Shown: piece by piece, positions 5,554 to 5,871 of the stretch | Layout: each line of letters opens with the position of its first letter | Position numbering within the stretch: position 1 is the stretch's first letter | Assembly: GCA_013361595.1 (NCBI GenBank) | Contig: JABFXT010000703.1 | Span: 1 to 5,871, forward strand | Source: Nocardia sp. | GTDB lineage: Bacteria; Actinomycetota; Actinomycetes; Mycobacteriales; Mycobacteriaceae | Direction of reading: 5' to 3' | Length of the DNA stretch: 5,871 bases | Program-made: the position numbers and the translations under genes | The notes under the pieces: generated by a model | The model's input: only the letters and a program-made list of their open reading frames with translations | Told to the model about the DNA's origin: nothing | The model's database searches: none

Positions 5554-5837
5554 GCAGCCGAGTGTATGGGCGAACCCCCGCAATGAGGGGAGCGGGTCAC
5601 GCCCGCAGCCCGAACCCGCCCGCGATACGCGTTCGCCGACCGTCGCGACCCACAGCCAACACCACCCTCCCGCGGCCGGAGCCACCCGCCGGAACCGCCC
5701 GATCCCGACAAGCAAGGCGACCGATCGCGTACCGCGGAAGGGCCGCCTCGCCCAGCGGCACAGCACCGTCCGACACCGGACCGTTCGACACCGGCGAAGT
5801 CGTGCACGCCGCACCCCGAGGCGAGTTTCCGATCCAT
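5550..5837 (-). CDS. Doubtful small ORF overlapping the rsbW start (95 aa, no recognised family)
   Basis: An ATG at 5837 (or GTG at 5840) opens a 95-codon frame ending in TGA at 5552-5550. The stop overlaps the rsbW GTG in a four-base GTGA, a pattern typical of translationally coupled genes. AAAGG stands four bases before the ATG. Against it, the product is rich in Gly, Arg, Ser and Cys, shows no known domain, and only about 70% of its codons end in G or C, which looks lower than in the clear genes nearby. It may be a leader ORF, a decayed gene or chance. I do not recognise it and lean towards non-coding. Confidence 0.2.
   Translation of the reverse strand: MDRKLASGCGVHDFAGVERSGVGRCCAAGRGGPSAVRDRSPCLSGSGGSGGWLRPREGGVGCGSRRSANAYRGRVRAAGVTRSPHCGGSPIHSAA
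5554..5566 (-). promoter_or_regulatory. Possible -10 element for leaderless transcription of rsbW-sigF
   Basis: On the - strand TACACT (5566-5561) lies seven bases before the GTG start of rsbW, which has no Shine-Dalgarno sequence. This fits a leaderless promoter. No good -35 hexamer lies 16-18 bases upstream. No GTTT/GGGTAT pair typical of SigF autoregulation was found between here and the window edge. Confidence 0.3.
5763..5792. repeat. 15-bp tandem direct repeat, two copies
   Basis: On the + strand GCACCGTCCGACACC is followed immediately by GGACCGTTCGACACC, with 13 of 15 positions identical. It lies about 210 bp upstream of the rsbW start and could be a protein-binding repeat or a small local duplication. 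Confidence 0.5.
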
Positions 5838-5871
5838 CACACCTTTTTCCGGATGGTCCGCATCGGTGGTC

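Larger units (their letters stand above)
5554..5871. other. Stretch upstream of rsbW without a confident gene
   Basis: These 318 bases up to the window edge hold no recognisable protein. They contain the doubtful ORF, the possible rsbW -10 element, and a 15-bp tandem duplication at 5763-5792. The sequence is GC-rich and otherwise unremarkable. The promoter of the rsbW-sigF pair must lie here or beyond the window edge. Confidence 0.6.

Noticed and set aside
5554..5814. N-terminal extension of rsbW to the GTG at 5814
   Set aside because: The added 87 residues are Arg, Cys and Trp-rich and unlike the family, while the start at 5553 gives the usual length.

Overview
The window is GC-rich DNA with strong G/C bias at third codon positions. 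It carries a SigF-type stress sigma factor with its partner RsbW/UsfX, arranged as in Mycobacterium. It also has a MmcQ/YjbR protein and an actinobacterial-style RsmB with a Gly/Arg-rich N-terminal tail. Together these point to an actinomycete of the Mycobacteriales, probably Nocardia-like. The genus is inferred from protein resemblance and was not tested.

Layout. On the + strand, from the left edge, are the 5'-truncated rRNA methyltransferase gene rsmB (1-1443) and a small MmcQ/YjbR-family gene (1507-1860). These converge, with only 19 bp between, on a block transcribed from the - strand. Reading that block in its own direction: about 318 bp of mostly non-coding or unassigned sequence at the right edge, rsbW (5553 to 5131), sigF (5131 to 4226, sharing one base with rsbW), a 195-bp intergenic region, and a stand-alone molybdopterin-dependent oxidoreductase (4030 to 1880). 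No tRNA, rRNA, CRISPR array, insertion sequence or integrase was seen.

How the genes may work together. RsbW should hold SigF inactive until a partner (an anti-anti-sigma protein, not in this window) releases it. The shared base between the two genes suggests coupled translation at balanced amounts. The molybdoenzyme gene lies directly downstream on the same strand. Its upstream region contains a SigF-like -10 element (GGGTAT), overlapping short palindromes that look like a repressor site, and two perfect 7-bp stem-loops, the second next to the ribosome binding site. The enzyme has the [4Fe-4S] cysteines of formate-dehydrogenase-like proteins. However, the position that holds Sec or Cys as molybdenum ligand in formate dehydrogenases aligns with Asp, so its substrate is open and formate is unlikely.

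Most of the window is ordinary chromosomal housekeeping and regulatory sequence. The parts worth a second look are the molybdoenzyme (active site and leader region), the degenerate ATP-binding motif of RsbW, the acidic N-terminal extension of SigF, and the unassigned stretch upstream of rsbW.
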